Shown here: positions 53,904 through 63,662 of the stretch, one piece after another | Numbering within the stretch: the stretch's first letter is position 1 | Layout of the letters: each line of letters starts with the position of its first letter | NCBI RefSeq assembly: GCF_900167575.1 | Contig: NZ_FUZP01000001.1 | Location: 1,798,001-1,862,000 of the forward strand | Origin: Okibacterium fritillariae | Lineage (GTDB): Bacteria > Actinomycetota > Actinomycetes > Actinomycetales > Microbacteriaceae | DNA length: 64,000 nucleotides | Reading direction: 5' to 3' | Notes under the pieces: model-generated | Database searches by the model: none | What the model was told of the DNA's origin: nothing | What the model saw: only the letters and a program-made list of their open reading frames with translations | Made by a program: the position numbers and the translations under genes

Positions 53904-55304
53904 TCAGCCGCGGTGGTCGGTGAGCGACCCGAGCAGCTGCGGCACGATGCGGTACACGTCACCGCAGCCGAGGGTGACGACGAAATCTCCCTCACGCGCG
54001 ATCGATGCCGTGTAGTCGGCCGCCTGCTGCCAGTCGGCGATGAACGCGACCTTCGACGGGTCGGAGAATTTCTCGCTCACGAGGGCGCCCGTGACGCCCG
54101 GCTCGGGGTCTTCGCGCGCCCCATAGACGTCGAGCACGACGGTCTGGTCGGCATAGCGCTCGAGGGTCTCGGCGAACTCGCGAGCAAACAGGCGCGTGCG
54201 GCTGTAGAGGTGCGGCTGGTGCACGGCGATGATCCGGCCCTCGCCCACGACCGTGCGCGCGGCCGACAGAGCCGCAGCGACCTCGGTGGGGTGGTGCGCG
54301 TAGTCGTCATAGACGCTCACGCCGTCGACCGTTCCGTGCAGCTCGAAGCGGCGCTCGGTGCCGCCGAACTGGGCGATGGCGCGCAGCGACTCGCTCGCGC
54401 CGAAGCCGAGGCCCACCAGCACCGCGAAGGCACCGGCCGCGTTCAGCGCATTATGGCGCCCGGGCACCGTCAGGGTGGCGCCGTTGTCTTGACCCTCGAA
54501 CGACACAATGAACGACACGGGGCCCTCGGTGGTGATCGAGTGCACACGCACATCGGCGTCGGGGCTCTCGCCGAACGTGATGATGCGCTTGCCCTCGAGC
54601 TTCGAGGTCACACGCACCGCGCCGGGGTCGTCCGCCGAGATGACGACGAACTCCGAGGACTTCTGCGCGAAGTCGACGAAGGCCTGCTCGAAGGCCTCGA
54701 GCGAGCCGTAGTGGTCGAGGTGGTCGGGGTCGACGTTGGTGATGAGCGTGACCGCCGTGTCGTAGAGCAGGAACGAACCGTCCGATTCATCCGCCTCGAC
54801 GACGAAGAGGTCGCCCTCGCCGTGCGCGCTCGACACACCCAACGACTCGATGACGCCGCCGTTGACGAAGCTCGGGTCCTCGCCGAGGCCCAGCAGACCG
54901 GTGACGATCATGCCCGTGGACGTGGTCTTGCCGTGCGCACCCGCGACGGCTACCAACCGCTGCTGGTTGATGAGCCAGGCGAGGGCCTGCGAGCGGTGCA
55001 GCACGGGCAACCCGAGCGAGAGCGCCAGCTGGTATTCGGGGTTCTCCTCCCAGAGCGCACCCGTGACGACGAGCGTGTCGGCATCACCCACGTTGGCGGC
55101 ATCATGGCCGATGGCGACGGGGATGCCGAGCGCACGCATCGCGTCGACGGCACCCGATTCGCGCACATCCGACCCGGTGACGGTGTAGCCGGCGTTCGCG
55201 AACAGACGCGCGATACCGCTCATGCCCGAACCGCCGATGCCCACGAAGTGCAGGCGGCCCAGATTTTCGGGAATCGCCACGGAGAAGTCAGGTTTGATCG
55301 TCAC
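53904..55304 (-). CDS. murC: UDP-N-acetylmuramate-L-alanine ligase
   Basis: 466 residues, GTG start. ATP-binding [19 protein letters not shown], the UDP-binding start [21 protein letters not shown], and the C-terminal Mur ligase domain with [14 protein letters not shown]. It adds L-Ala to UDP-MurNAc, the first stem-peptide residue. Position after murG in the dcw cluster, 78 bp downstream of its stop. Confidence 0.97.
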   Translation of the reverse strand: MTIKPDFSVAIPENLGRLHFVGIGGSGMSGIARLFANAGYTVTGSDVRESGAVDAMRALGIPVAIGHDAANVGDADTLVVTGALWEENPEYQLALSLGLPVLHRSQALAWLINQQRLVAVAGAHGKTTSTGMIVTGLLGLGEDPSFVNGGVIESLGVSSAHGEGDLFVVEADESDGSFLLYDTAVTLITNVDPDHLDHYGSLEAFEQAFVDFAQKSSEFVVISADDPGAVRVTSKLEGKRIITFGESPDADVRVHSITTEGPVSFIVSFEGQDNGATLTVPGRHNALNAAGAFAVLVGLGFGASESLRAIAQFGGTERRFELHGTVDGVSVYDDYAHHPTEVAAALSAARTVVGEGRIIAVHQPHLYSRTRLFAREFAETLERYADQTVVLDVYGAREDPEPGVTGALVSEKFSDPSKVAFIADWQQAADYTASIAREGDFVVTLGCGDVYRIVPQLLGSLTDHRG

Positions 55305-55382
55305 GGGTTCGCACTCTTTTCGAAATCGGTGGCCCTGAAGGCCGATTCAGTTATAACCCATCGGGCTGGGTGGCCGGGGAGG

Positions 55383-56453
55383 CTAGTTCAGCGCTTCCCG
55401 GATGAGCTCGTACATGCGCTGCGAGCCCTGCGGCGTGCCCATCGAACGCGCCTGGATGGCCATGTCGTGCAAGCGCACGGTGTCGGTGAGCAGCGGAATG
55501 AGATCGGAGCGCACCCACGACGGGGTGAACTGGGCGTCGAGCACCAGGATCGCTCCCCCGGCGCGCACCGAATCGGCGGCGTTGAAGCGCTGCTCGCCGT
55601 TGCCGACCGGGTAGGGCACGTAGACCGCGGGAACGCCGAGCGCCGAGAGCTCGGAGACGGTGCCGGAGCCGGCGCGCGAGACGGCCGCGTCGGCGACCCC
55701 GAGGGCCAACTCCATGCGGTCGCAGTAGTCGAGCAGACGGTAGTGCTTCTCACCCGGGTCGGTCTGATCGAAGTTGCGGCCCACGATGTGCAGGATCTGC
55801 CAGCCGGCCGCGATGATGTCGTCGCGGGACTCGAAGACCGTGGTGTTCAGGCGGCGGGCACCCGACGATCCGCCGGTCGCGAGCAGCGTCGGGCGGTCGG
55901 CGTCGAGGCCGAAGAGTTCGCGGGCCTCGGCCCGGGCGGCATCGCGATCGAGACGCTCGATCTCGGGGCGCAGCGGCATGCCGACGAAACGGGCCCCGCG
56001 CAGCTTCGTGCCGTGGAATGCCACGCCGACGAAGGGGGTGTAGCGCGCACCGAGCTTGTTGGCGAGGCCAGCCTTGGCATTGGCCTCGTGGATGACGAGG
56101 GGAACCTTGCTGCGTCGCGCCGCGAGATAGGCCGGGGCCGAGGCATACCCGCCGAAGCCCACGACGACGTCGACCTTGCGGTCGGCGATCAGGGCGACGA
56201 CGTCGTTCACGGCCGCGCGAAAACGCGACCCGAACGTGATGGCGCTCTTGCTGGGCTTGCGCGGGAAGGGCAGGCGTTCGATGGTCGACAGCTCGTAACC
56301 GCGTGCCGGAACGAGTCGGGCCTCGAGGCCCTCCTTCGTTCCGAGCACGACGATCTCGGCATCCGGTTCGTTCTCGCGGATGGTGTCGGCGACCGCCAGC
56401 AAGGGGTTCACGTGGCCGGCAGTGCCTCCGCCGGCGAGCAGATAGGTGGTCAT
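55383..56453 (-). CDS. murG: UDP-GlcNAc:lipid I glycosyltransferase
   Basis: 356 residues from the ATG at 56453, which overlaps the ftsW stop (ATGA). GT28 family: TYLLAGGGTAGHVNPLLAVAD, VVVGFGGYASAPAYLAA, VIHEANAKAGLANK and the donor site SRAGSGTVSELSALGVPAVYVPYP. It makes lipid II at the inner membrane face. Confidence 0.97.
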   Translation of the reverse strand: MTTYLLAGGGTAGHVNPLLAVADTIRENEPDAEIVVLGTKEGLEARLVPARGYELSTIERLPFPRKPSKSAITFGSRFRAAVNDVVALIADRKVDVVVGFGGYASAPAYLAARRSKVPLVIHEANAKAGLANKLGARYTPFVGVAFHGTKLRGARFVGMPLRPEIERLDRDAARAEARELFGLDADRPTLLATGGSSGARRLNTTVFESRDDIIAAGWQILHIVGRNFDQTDPGEKHYRLLDYCDRMELALGVADAAVSRAGSGTVSELSALGVPAVYVPYPVGNGEQRFNAADSVRAGGAILVLDAQFTPSWVRSDLIPLLTDTVRLHDMAIQARSMGTPQGSQRMYELIREALN

Positions 56454-57688
56454 CGAATTCCTCGGGTGGGGGTGCCAAATGCGGGGGCCCTGAGGCCCGT
56501 CGCCTTCTCGCGACCCGACGTGCGGGCGAACGAGAGGACGATTCCGATCGACACCAGGGAGGTCAGCAGGGCCGTACCTCCGGCGGATATCAGGGGAAGG
56601 GGGACGCCGAGAGTCGGCAGCAGGCGCAGCACGACGGCGATGTTGACGAAGGCCTGGCCGATGACCCACACCATGATGGCACCCGTCGTGATGCGGGCGA
56701 AGGGGTCGGTGCTCGAGCGGATGATGCGCACGAAGGCCACGGCCAACAGGACGAACAGCAGCAGCACGACGACGGCACCGATGAGGCCGAGCTCCTCGCC
56801 GATGATGGCGAAGATGTAGTCGTTGGATGCGGCGGGCAACCAGGAGTACTTCTCACGCGAGTTGCCGAGGCCGAGGCCGAAGACCCCGCCGTTGGCCAGC
56901 GCCCACGTGCCGTGCAGCGGCTGCCAGCACAGGTTCTCGTAGTCGACGCAGTCCTCGTCGAGGAACGACGTGATGCGAGCCATCCGGTTGGGGCTCGTGA
57001 TGGCGAACCCCAGGAAGACGACGATGCCCAGGATGAACGGCAGCGAGAGGTAGCGCAGCTTCAGGTTGGCGAAGTAGAGCGCGCCGATCACGACCATGCC
57101 CATGATCATCACGGTGCCGAGGTCGTGCCCGAGGAGCACGAGGCCGAGCGCGATGATCGCGACGGGAACGGCGGGGATGAGCGCGTGCTTCCAGTCGCCG
57201 AGCAGCGCGATCTTGCGGCCGAGCACCGCGCCCAGCCAGATGGCCAGCGCGAGCTTCAGCAGCTCGGAGGGCTGACCCGAGATGGGGCCGATGGCGATCC
57301 AGTTCAGGTTTCCGCCGACCGCGAAGCCGAGCGGCGTGAAGACGAGGGCCTGCAGCAGCAGCGCGCCGCCGAGCACGACCCACGCCCAGCGCTTCCAGAA
57401 GATGGCGGGGATGCGGCTGATGACGAGCATCAGCGGGATGCCGATCACGGCATACGTCGCCTGTTTCCAGAACCCGCCGAAGAAGCCGGAGTCGTCGAGG
57501 AACGAGTCGACCGACGAGGCCGACAGCACCATGACGAGGCCGATGAGCACGAGGAAGACCGTCGTACCGAGAAGGAGGTAGTAGTTGCTCGACTCCGGCG
57601 TGAAGATGCGCCCGAGCGAAATGCGGGTGGCCTTCGTGCCGGAGCTGTGCTCAGCGGTCGTCGGTCGGTCGGTCGGTGGAGCGCTCAT
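56450..57688 (-). CDS. ftsW: Lipid II polymerase FtsW (SEDS family)
   Basis: 412 residues from the ATG at 57688, which lies 38 bp inside the murD 3' end; the open frame reaches further but in murD sequence. Ten helices. Motifs: LLLLGTTVFLVLIGLVMVLSASSV-type start (about 36-58), QPSELLKLALAIWLG, GHDLGTVMIMGM, and PLPLISAGGTALLTSLVSIG near the end. It polymerises septal glycan with FtsI. Confidence 0.95.
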   Translation of the reverse strand: MSAPPTDRPTTAEHSSGTKATRISLGRIFTPESSNYYLLLGTTVFLVLIGLVMVLSASSVDSFLDDSGFFGGFWKQATYAVIGIPLMLVISRIPAIFWKRWAWVVLGGALLLQALVFTPLGFAVGGNLNWIAIGPISGQPSELLKLALAIWLGAVLGRKIALLGDWKHALIPAVPVAIIALGLVLLGHDLGTVMIMGMVVIGALYFANLKLRYLSLPFILGIVVFLGFAITSPNRMARITSFLDEDCVDYENLCWQPLHGTWALANGGVFGLGLGNSREKYSWLPAASNDYIFAIIGEELGLIGAVVVLLLFVLLAVAFVRIIRSSTDPFARITTGAIMVWVIGQAFVNIAVVLRLLPTLGVPLPLISAGGTALLTSLVSIGIVLSFARTSGREKATGLRAPAFGTPTRGIR

Positions 57689-59180
57689 CTGCCTGACCTC
57701 CCAGATAGGTGCGCACGGCCTGCTGGAACTTGTGGCCGCGTTCTGCGTAGTTGGCGAACTGGTCCATCGATGCCGCTGCAGGAGCGAGCAAGACCACATC
57801 ACCCGGTTCGGCGATGCCGGCCGCGAAATCGACGGCCGCGCTCATCACCTGTTCAGTGTCGGATGTCTCGACCTCGAACAGCGGCACCTGGGGCGCGTGT
57901 CGCCCGAATGCCTCGAGGATCGGCTGGCGGTCGACGCCGATCACGACGACGCCGCGCACACGGTCGGCGTGCCGGCGCACGATCTCGTCGATCTGCACGC
58001 CCTTCAACAGCCCGCCGACCACCCAGACGACCGAGGGGTATGACGCGAGCGACGCATTGGCGGCGTGCGGGTTGGTGGCCTTCGAGTCGTCGACCCACGT
58101 GATCTCGCCGACGCTCGCGACGACCTCGATGCGGTGGGCGTCGAGCGCGAAGCCCTGCAGCGCCAGCCGCACCTGCTCGGGCGTGACGCCGTAGGAGCGC
58201 GCGAGGGCCGCGGCAGCGAGCACGTTCTGCACGATGTGCGGCGCCGCGAGGCCGAGCTCGTGCAGCTCGTCGACCGTGGTCAATTCGAGGGCCGAGGAGT
58301 GGCGTTCCTCGAGGAACGCGCGGTCGCACAGGATGCCGTCGACCACACCGAAGTCGCTGGGCCCGGGCACACCCAGGTCGAAGCCGATGGCGCGGGCACC
58401 GTCGGTGACCTCGGCCTCCTGCACCATGCGCATCGTGCGCTCGTCGGCCTTGTTGTAGACGCAGGCCACGCGGGTGCGGTCGTAGACGTGCGCCTTGGCG
58501 GCGACATAGGCCTCGAGCGAACCGTGCCAGTCGATGTGGTCGTCGGCGATGTTGAGGCAGACGGCCGAGAACGGCGTGACCGGGTCGGGGCCCGTCTGCG
58601 CGCTCAGGTAGTGCAGCTGGTAGCTCGAGAGTTCGACCACGAAGACGTCGAAACCCGCCGGGTCGCGCACCGCGTCGAGCACCGGCACGCCGATGTTGCC
58701 GCACGGGGCCACGCGCAGGCCGGCCGCTGCCAGCATCGTTGCCGCCAGCTGCACGGTCGTGGTCTTGCCGTTGGTGCCGGTGACGAGGATCCAGTCGGCG
58801 GGCGTGCCCACCTTGTCGCGCACACGCCAGGCCAGCTCGACGTCGCCCCACACGGCGATGCCCTGCTCGGCCGCCCACACGAGAATCGGATGCGTGGGCA
58901 CGAAGCCCGGCGAGACGACGATCACGTCGGGCCGCTGCTCGGCGAGCTCGGCCGGCACCTCGTCGAGCGATGCCTGCACGAGGCGGGCACCGATGACGGG
59001 GATCAGCTGAGCGCGCTCGTCCGCCGCATTCGACGCGAGGACGAGGACATCCGCCCCCAGTTCGGTGAGCGTGTCGGCCACCGAGAAGCCCGTCACGCCG
59101 AGGCCCAGAACGGCCACTTTCAGGCCCGTCCAGTCGGCGCGCCAACTCGTGAGGCCGTCGAGGCGATTCTGCTGCGGCAC
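57651..59180 (-). CDS. murD: UDP-N-acetylmuramoyl-L-alanine-D-glutamate ligase
   Basis: 509 residues from the GTG at 59180, whose G is the last base of the mraY stop (TAGTG). LKVAVLGLGVTGFSVADTL at the start, ATP loop VTGTNGKTTTVQLAA, VVELSSYQLHYL and WVDDSKATNPHAANASL, all MurD signatures. It adds D-Glu to the stem peptide. The C-terminal tail overlaps the ftsW start by 38 bp. Confidence 0.96.
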   Translation of the reverse strand: MPQQNRLDGLTSWRADWTGLKVAVLGLGVTGFSVADTLTELGADVLVLASNAADERAQLIPVIGARLVQASLDEVPAELAEQRPDVIVVSPGFVPTHPILVWAAEQGIAVWGDVELAWRVRDKVGTPADWILVTGTNGKTTTVQLAATMLAAAGLRVAPCGNIGVPVLDAVRDPAGFDVFVVELSSYQLHYLSAQTGPDPVTPFSAVCLNIADDHIDWHGSLEAYVAAKAHVYDRTRVACVYNKADERTMRMVQEAEVTDGARAIGFDLGVPGPSDFGVVDGILCDRAFLEERHSSALELTTVDELHELGLAAPHIVQNVLAAAALARSYGVTPEQVRLALQGFALDAHRIEVVASVGEITWVDDSKATNPHAANASLASYPSVVWVVGGLLKGVQIDEIVRRHADRVRGVVVIGVDRQPILEAFGRHAPQVPLFEVETSDTEQVMSAAVDFAAGIAEPGDVVLLAPAAASMDQFANYAERGHKFQQAVRTYLGGQADERSTDRPTDDR

Positions 59181-60283
59181 TAGCGGGTGATCCATTCGAG
59201 GTAGAAGGTTCCGACACCGGCGGCGACGAACAGGCCGCCGACGATCCAGAAGCGCACGACGACCGTGACCTCGGCCCATCCCTTCAATTCGAAGTGGTGG
59301 TGGATGGGGCTCATGCGGAAGATGCGTTTGCCGTGGGTGATCTTGAAGTAGGCACGTTGCACGATGACCGAGCCGGTCTCGATGACGAAGAGGCCACCGA
59401 TGAAGACGAGCAGCAGTTCGGTGTGCGTGAGGATCGCGAGGGCGGCCAGGGCGCCACCGAGGGCGAGCGAACCGGTGTCGCCGAGGAAGATCTGGGCGGG
59501 CGACGTGTTCCACCAGAGGAACCCGATGAGCGCACCCGAGATGGCGGCGGCCACGATGGCGAGGTCGAGCGGGTCGCGCACGTCGTAGCACTTGTAGCGC
59601 ACGGCCTCGGCGAGGTTGGGGCTGAAGCACGACTGGTTCGACTGCCAGAACCCGATGATGACGTAGGAGCCGATGGCCAGGATGGATGCGCCGGTGGCCA
59701 GGCCGTCGAGCCCGTCGGTGACGTTGACGCCGTTGGAGGCCGCGGCCACCAGGAAGCTCGTCCAGATGAGGTAGAGGATGACGCCGATGAGTGGGATGGC
59801 GGGGGCGATCAGCAGGAAGTTGATCGGCAGGTCGCGCGTGAACGAGATCGCCGTCGACGCGGGCGTGATGCCGGCCTGGTTGGGGAAGTTCATGGCCATG
59901 ATGGCGAAGGCCGTGGCCACGATGACCTGGCCGAGCACCTTGGCCCACCCGCCGAGCCCGAGGCTGCGCTGTTTGCGCGTCTTCATGAAGTCGTCGATGA
60001 AGCCGACGACGCCGAGCCCGACCATCATGAACAGCACGAGGAGGGCCGACATGGTGATGTGGTCGCCCGTGATGAGCATGGCCGTGAAGTAGCCGAAGAG
60101 CGTGCCCACGATGATGACGATGCCGCCCATGGTGGCGGTGCCGCGCTTGGCGTGGTGCGACTGGGGGCCGTCGTCACGGATGAACTGGCCCCACTTGAGC
60201 TTGCGGAACAACCGCACGAAGACGGGTGTGAGGAAGAGCGAGAAGGCCATCGACAGGGCGGCGGCGGTCAGAAGGGCTACCAC
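59180..60283 (-). CDS. mraY: Phospho-MurNAc-pentapeptide translocase
   Basis: 367 residues, GTG start overlapping the murF stop by 7 bp. Ten helices with [47 protein letters not shown] and [15 protein letters not shown], the catalytic Asp/His-rich motifs. It makes lipid I. Confidence 0.97.
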   Translation of the reverse strand: MVALLTAAALSMAFSLFLTPVFVRLFRKLKWGQFIRDDGPQSHHAKRGTATMGGIVIIVGTLFGYFTAMLITGDHITMSALLVLFMMVGLGVVGFIDDFMKTRKQRSLGLGGWAKVLGQVIVATAFAIMAMNFPNQAGITPASTAISFTRDLPINFLLIAPAIPLIGVILYLIWTSFLVAAASNGVNVTDGLDGLATGASILAIGSYVIIGFWQSNQSCFSPNLAEAVRYKCYDVRDPLDLAIVAAAISGALIGFLWWNTSPAQIFLGDTGSLALGGALAALAILTHTELLLVFIGGLFVIETGSVIVQRAYFKITHGKRIFRMSPIHHHFELKGWAEVTVVVRFWIVGGLFVAAGVGTFYLEWITR

Positions 60284-61692
60284 GCGAACAGTTCTCCCAA
60301 CCGGTCACCGAGAAAGCGGAGCTTCGCGGAATTGGACGATTTCACCAGAACGGTGTCGCCCGCTCGGAGCTCCGTTGCCAGATAGTCGTAGGCCTCGTCT
60401 TTCGTTTCGAAGTATACCGACTCGCCGTCCCACGACCCCTCGTTGATGGCGGTGATGTGCATGCGCCGGGCCTCGGCCCCCACCACCACGAGCTGCGAGA
60501 TGTTGAGGCGCACGAGCTGCAGGCCGATGCGGTCGTGCTCCTCGCCCGCGAACTCGCCGAGCTCGGACATGGCACCCAGCACGGCAACCGTGCGGGAGCC
60601 CTCGGGGCTGATCTGGGCGAGCGTCTTGATGGCCGCCGACATGGAGTCGGGGCTCGCGTTGTAGGCGTCGTTGATGATCGTGACGTCGTCGCGACCGCCG
60701 AGCACCTCCATGCGCCAGCGTTCGGCGCGGGCGACGCCCTCGAGCGCCGTGACGGCTTCGCCGAGCGGCACGCCCAGCGTGGTGGCGACCGCCAGGGCGG
60801 CCAGCGCGTTCATGACGTGGTGTTCGCCGAGCACCTTGAGGTGCACCGTGCGGCTTTCGCCACCGGGGATGGTGACGACGAAGGTGGTGCCGGTGCGCGA
60901 CGAGACGATGTCGGTGGCGCGCACGTCGGCCGAGTCTTCCTGGCCGAACCAGAGCACGCGCGCGGGCGTGACATCCGCCATCTGCCGCACGCGGTGGTCG
61001 TCGGCGTTGAGCACGGCCACGCCCGTCTCGGGCAGGTCGGTCACCATCTCGCTCTTGGCCTTCTGCGTGGCCTCGATGCCGCCGAAGCCTCCGGCGTGGG
61101 CCAGGCCGACCTTCAGCACGACTCCGATCTCGGGATGCGCCATGCCCACGAGTCTCTGAATATCGCCCTGCTTGCTCGCACCCATCTCGGCGACGAGGTA
61201 GCGGGTCGACGGCGTGAGCCGCAGCATGGTGAGCGGCGCACCCACCTCGTTGTTGAAGGAGCCGCGCGGCGCCACGGTCTCGCCCTGAGGCTCGAGGATG
61301 GCGCGCAGCATGTTCTTGGTCGTGGTCTTGCCGTTCGAACCGGTGATACCGACGACGCGCAGGTCCCCCGTCGCGCGCACGCGGTCGACGACGGCGCGGG
61401 CCAGGGTGCCCAGTGCCTCGACGACGTCGTCGACGACGATCTGGGCGATGTTCTCGTCGACCTCGTGTTCGACGAGCGCGAGCACGGCGCCGTTCTCGAC
61501 GGCTTTGCCGACGAACAGGTGGCCGTCGGTTTCTTCGCCCGGTTTGGCGACGAAGATGCCGCCGGGGGCGATCTCGCGCGAGTCGGTGTCGACGAGGCCG
61601 GACACGATGCTGTCGGCGGTGAGGCCCGACTCGCGGGTCGCGAGCGTGCCGCCCGTGATGTCGGCGATCTCTCGGAGTGTCAGTTCAATCAT
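60277..61692 (-). CDS. murF: UDP-MurNAc-tripeptide-D-alanyl-D-alanine ligase
   Basis: 471 residues. ATP loop [40 protein letters not shown] and [19 protein letters not shown] are MurF-specific. It is not fused to another ligase. It adds D-Ala-D-Ala. In most actinobacterial clusters murE lies just upstream of murF; here only a 120-bp gap with a hairpin separates it from ftsI. Confidence 0.97.
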   Translation of the reverse strand: MIELTLREIADITGGTLATRESGLTADSIVSGLVDTDSREIAPGGIFVAKPGEETDGHLFVGKAVENGAVLALVEHEVDENIAQIVVDDVVEALGTLARAVVDRVRATGDLRVVGITGSNGKTTTKNMLRAILEPQGETVAPRGSFNNEVGAPLTMLRLTPSTRYLVAEMGASKQGDIQRLVGMAHPEIGVVLKVGLAHAGGFGGIEATQKAKSEMVTDLPETGVAVLNADDHRVRQMADVTPARVLWFGQEDSADVRATDIVSSRTGTTFVVTIPGGESRTVHLKVLGEHHVMNALAALAVATTLGVPLGEAVTALEGVARAERWRMEVLGGRDDVTIINDAYNASPDSMSAAIKTLAQISPEGSRTVAVLGAMSELGEFAGEEHDRIGLQLVRLNISQLVVVGAEARRMHITAINEGSWDGESVYFETKDEAYDYLATELRAGDTVLVKSSNSAKLRFLGDRLGELFAW

Positions 61693-61764
61693 CAGTTCTC
61701 AGTTCTCGGCCGGTCGGTGTGCGGGCCAGTGTGATGCGGGGCGTGATGCGGTGCGCACGGCAAT

Positions 61765-61801
61765 GCCTGTTTCACTCGGTGCAGGGTCGAGCGAAACAGG
61801 C
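61765..61801 (-). terminator. Long hairpin between ftsI and murF
   Basis: 14-bp arms with one mismatch (GCCTGTTTCACTCG / CGAGCGAAACAGGC) and a nine-base loop, 12 bases after the ftsI stop. There is no T tract. It may terminate or process the ftsL-ftsI message, so murF would need its own promoter in 61693-61764, where none is obvious. Confidence 0.65.
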
Positions 61802-61812
61802 GTTGTCATGAC

Positions 61813-63591
61813 TCAGTATTCGCCGGGGTAGTTTGCCGGCGTGCCCGTGGAGGGTGGAATTCCGTAGCGTTTGATCACCTGGGTGACGGCCTGTTTGAAG
61901 ACCGGTGCCGCCGCCGCGGACGACATGAGGGTGAGCGGGTCTTTCAGGTGCACGGTGATCACGTATTGGGGGTCTTCTGCCGGAACGGTTCCGGCCATCG
62001 AGGCGACATAGGTTTTCTTCAGTTTACCTGCGCCGTCGGACTGTTCCGCGGTGCCCGACTTTGCTGCTACGCGGTAGCCGGGCATGGTGAGGTCTTTCGC
62101 CAGGAATCCGTTCGTGACCACGGTTTCCATCATCCCGAGGACCTCTTTAGAGGCTTCCTCACTGATGACCCGTTTGCCCTGGGATGCGGCGGGCACCTCG
62201 GTCGTCGTCCCGTCGGAGTATTCGCAGCCCTCGACGAGCTGCATGGGCAGCTCCACTCCCCCGTTGGCGATCGCCTGGTAGGCGTTGGCCATCTGGATCG
62301 CGGTGACGGCGACACCCTGCCCGAACATGGTGACGTAGTCGGTCTGGTTGTCCCACTTCTCCCACGGGTGCAGGATGCCTGAATCCTCGCCCGGGAAGCC
62401 GATCGCCGAGGCGTCGCCGATGCCGAACTTCTCGAGGTAGTTGTAGCGGTCTTGTGCGCTCATCTTCTCGCCGAGCTTGCTCAGCCCGGTGTTGGAGGAC
62501 TGCTGCAGCACACCCGTGAGGGTCAGGCGCTCGGGGTCGTGCGGCAGGGCGTCTTTGATGCTGGCGCCATTCTCAGGCTTGTACCGGTATTCGGCGAGCA
62601 CCTGCGACGTGGGCGTGGCGAGCCCCGCATCGATGAGGGATGCCGCGGTGAGCGGCTTGAAGATCGATCCGGGTTCGAACGGCGCCGTGAAGGCTTTCGA
62701 GCCGCGGTCTTCGGGTGCGGTCGCGTTGATGTCGTTGGGGTCGACGCTCGGCCATTCGGCGAGGGCGCGGATCTTGCCCGTCTTGACCTCGGTGACCATG
62801 ATCGACCCGTAGGTGGCGCCCGTGGCGGCGACCTGCGAGGCGACGAGCTGCTGCATGTACCAGTTCAGGTCGGAGTCGATCGTGAGCTTGACGTTGCCGC
62901 CCTCTTTGGCGGCCGTCGTGACCTCGGTCGTGCCGGGCAGCGCCACGCCGTCTTTCGAGCGCTGGTAGCTCTGCGTGCCGTTCTCGCCGGTGAGGCAGGC
63001 GTTCTGCTGCAGTTCGACGCCCGCGAGCCCCTTCTGGTCGCTGCCGACGAAGCCGACGATGTTTCCGGCGACGGATCCGTTGGGGTAGGTGCGGCCGGGG
63101 TTCTGTTCGGTGTAGATCCACGGGATGTTGAGGTCGCGGATCTTTTGGTACTTGTCGGCGCTCTGCGACTTGATGAGGAGCGCGTAGTTCGATCCGGAGT
63201 CGGCGGCGAGGGCATCGTCGATGATCTTCTGCAGGTCGGCGGCGGACTGCCCCGTGATGGCACCGACTTCGGTGAGGGCCTGCTCGACCGTGACCTCTTG
63301 CTTCTTGCCGTCGATGGTGCGGTCGAATTCTTTGACGTCGCGGGGGGACGTCGTGATGTCGAACAGCGCGACCGTGCTGGCGAGCACGTTGCCGTTGGTG
63401 TCGAGGATTTCACCGCGCGGCGCGTAGATGGTGCCGTTGGCCGTTGTCTTCGTCAGCGAGTCGGAGACGAGTGCGTCGGCGCGCACGAGTTGGATGTCGA
63501 CGAGCCGGACGACGAAGACGGCGACCACAACGATGACGGCGGCGACGGCGAAGACGATGCGCCGCTTGGTCGAGACGGTGTGTGAGGCCAC
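61813..63591 (-). CDS. ftsI: Septal transpeptidase FtsI (class B PBP)
   Basis: 592 residues. One membrane helix (about 11-33), a dimerisation domain with IYAPRGEILDTNGNVLA, and the transpeptidase domain: S309-I-F-K312 (FEPGSIFKPLT), S365-S-N367 (VLQQSSNTGL) and K511-S-G-T514 (VAAKSGTAEQSD), the complete active site. No PASTA domains. It cross-links septal peptidoglycan with FtsW. Between ftsL and (atypically) murF. Confidence 0.97.
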   Translation of the reverse strand: MASHTVSTKRRIVFAVAAVIVVVAVFVVRLVDIQLVRADALVSDSLTKTTANGTIYAPRGEILDTNGNVLASTVALFDITTSPRDVKEFDRTIDGKKQEVTVEQALTEVGAITGQSAADLQKIIDDALAADSGSNYALLIKSQSADKYQKIRDLNIPWIYTEQNPGRTYPNGSVAGNIVGFVGSDQKGLAGVELQQNACLTGENGTQSYQRSKDGVALPGTTEVTTAAKEGGNVKLTIDSDLNWYMQQLVASQVAATGATYGSIMVTEVKTGKIRALAEWPSVDPNDINATAPEDRGSKAFTAPFEPGSIFKPLTAASLIDAGLATPTSQVLAEYRYKPENGASIKDALPHDPERLTLTGVLQQSSNTGLSKLGEKMSAQDRYNYLEKFGIGDASAIGFPGEDSGILHPWEKWDNQTDYVTMFGQGVAVTAIQMANAYQAIANGGVELPMQLVEGCEYSDGTTTEVPAASQGKRVISEEASKEVLGMMETVVTNGFLAKDLTMPGYRVAAKSGTAEQSDGAGKLKKTYVASMAGTVPAEDPQYVITVHLKDPLTLMSSAAAAPVFKQAVTQVIKRYGIPPSTGTPANYPGEY

Positions 63592-63662
63592 GCTTCGTCC
63601 TTCTCTGCTGGGGTTCTCGGCTGAGCGCGCGGGCGTTCAGCGGGGCCGGTACGCGCTCCGCG

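Noticed and set aside
53913-56819. 968-codon open frame on the + strand opposite murC-murG
   Set aside because: Spans several real genes on the other strand and their gaps; no motif.
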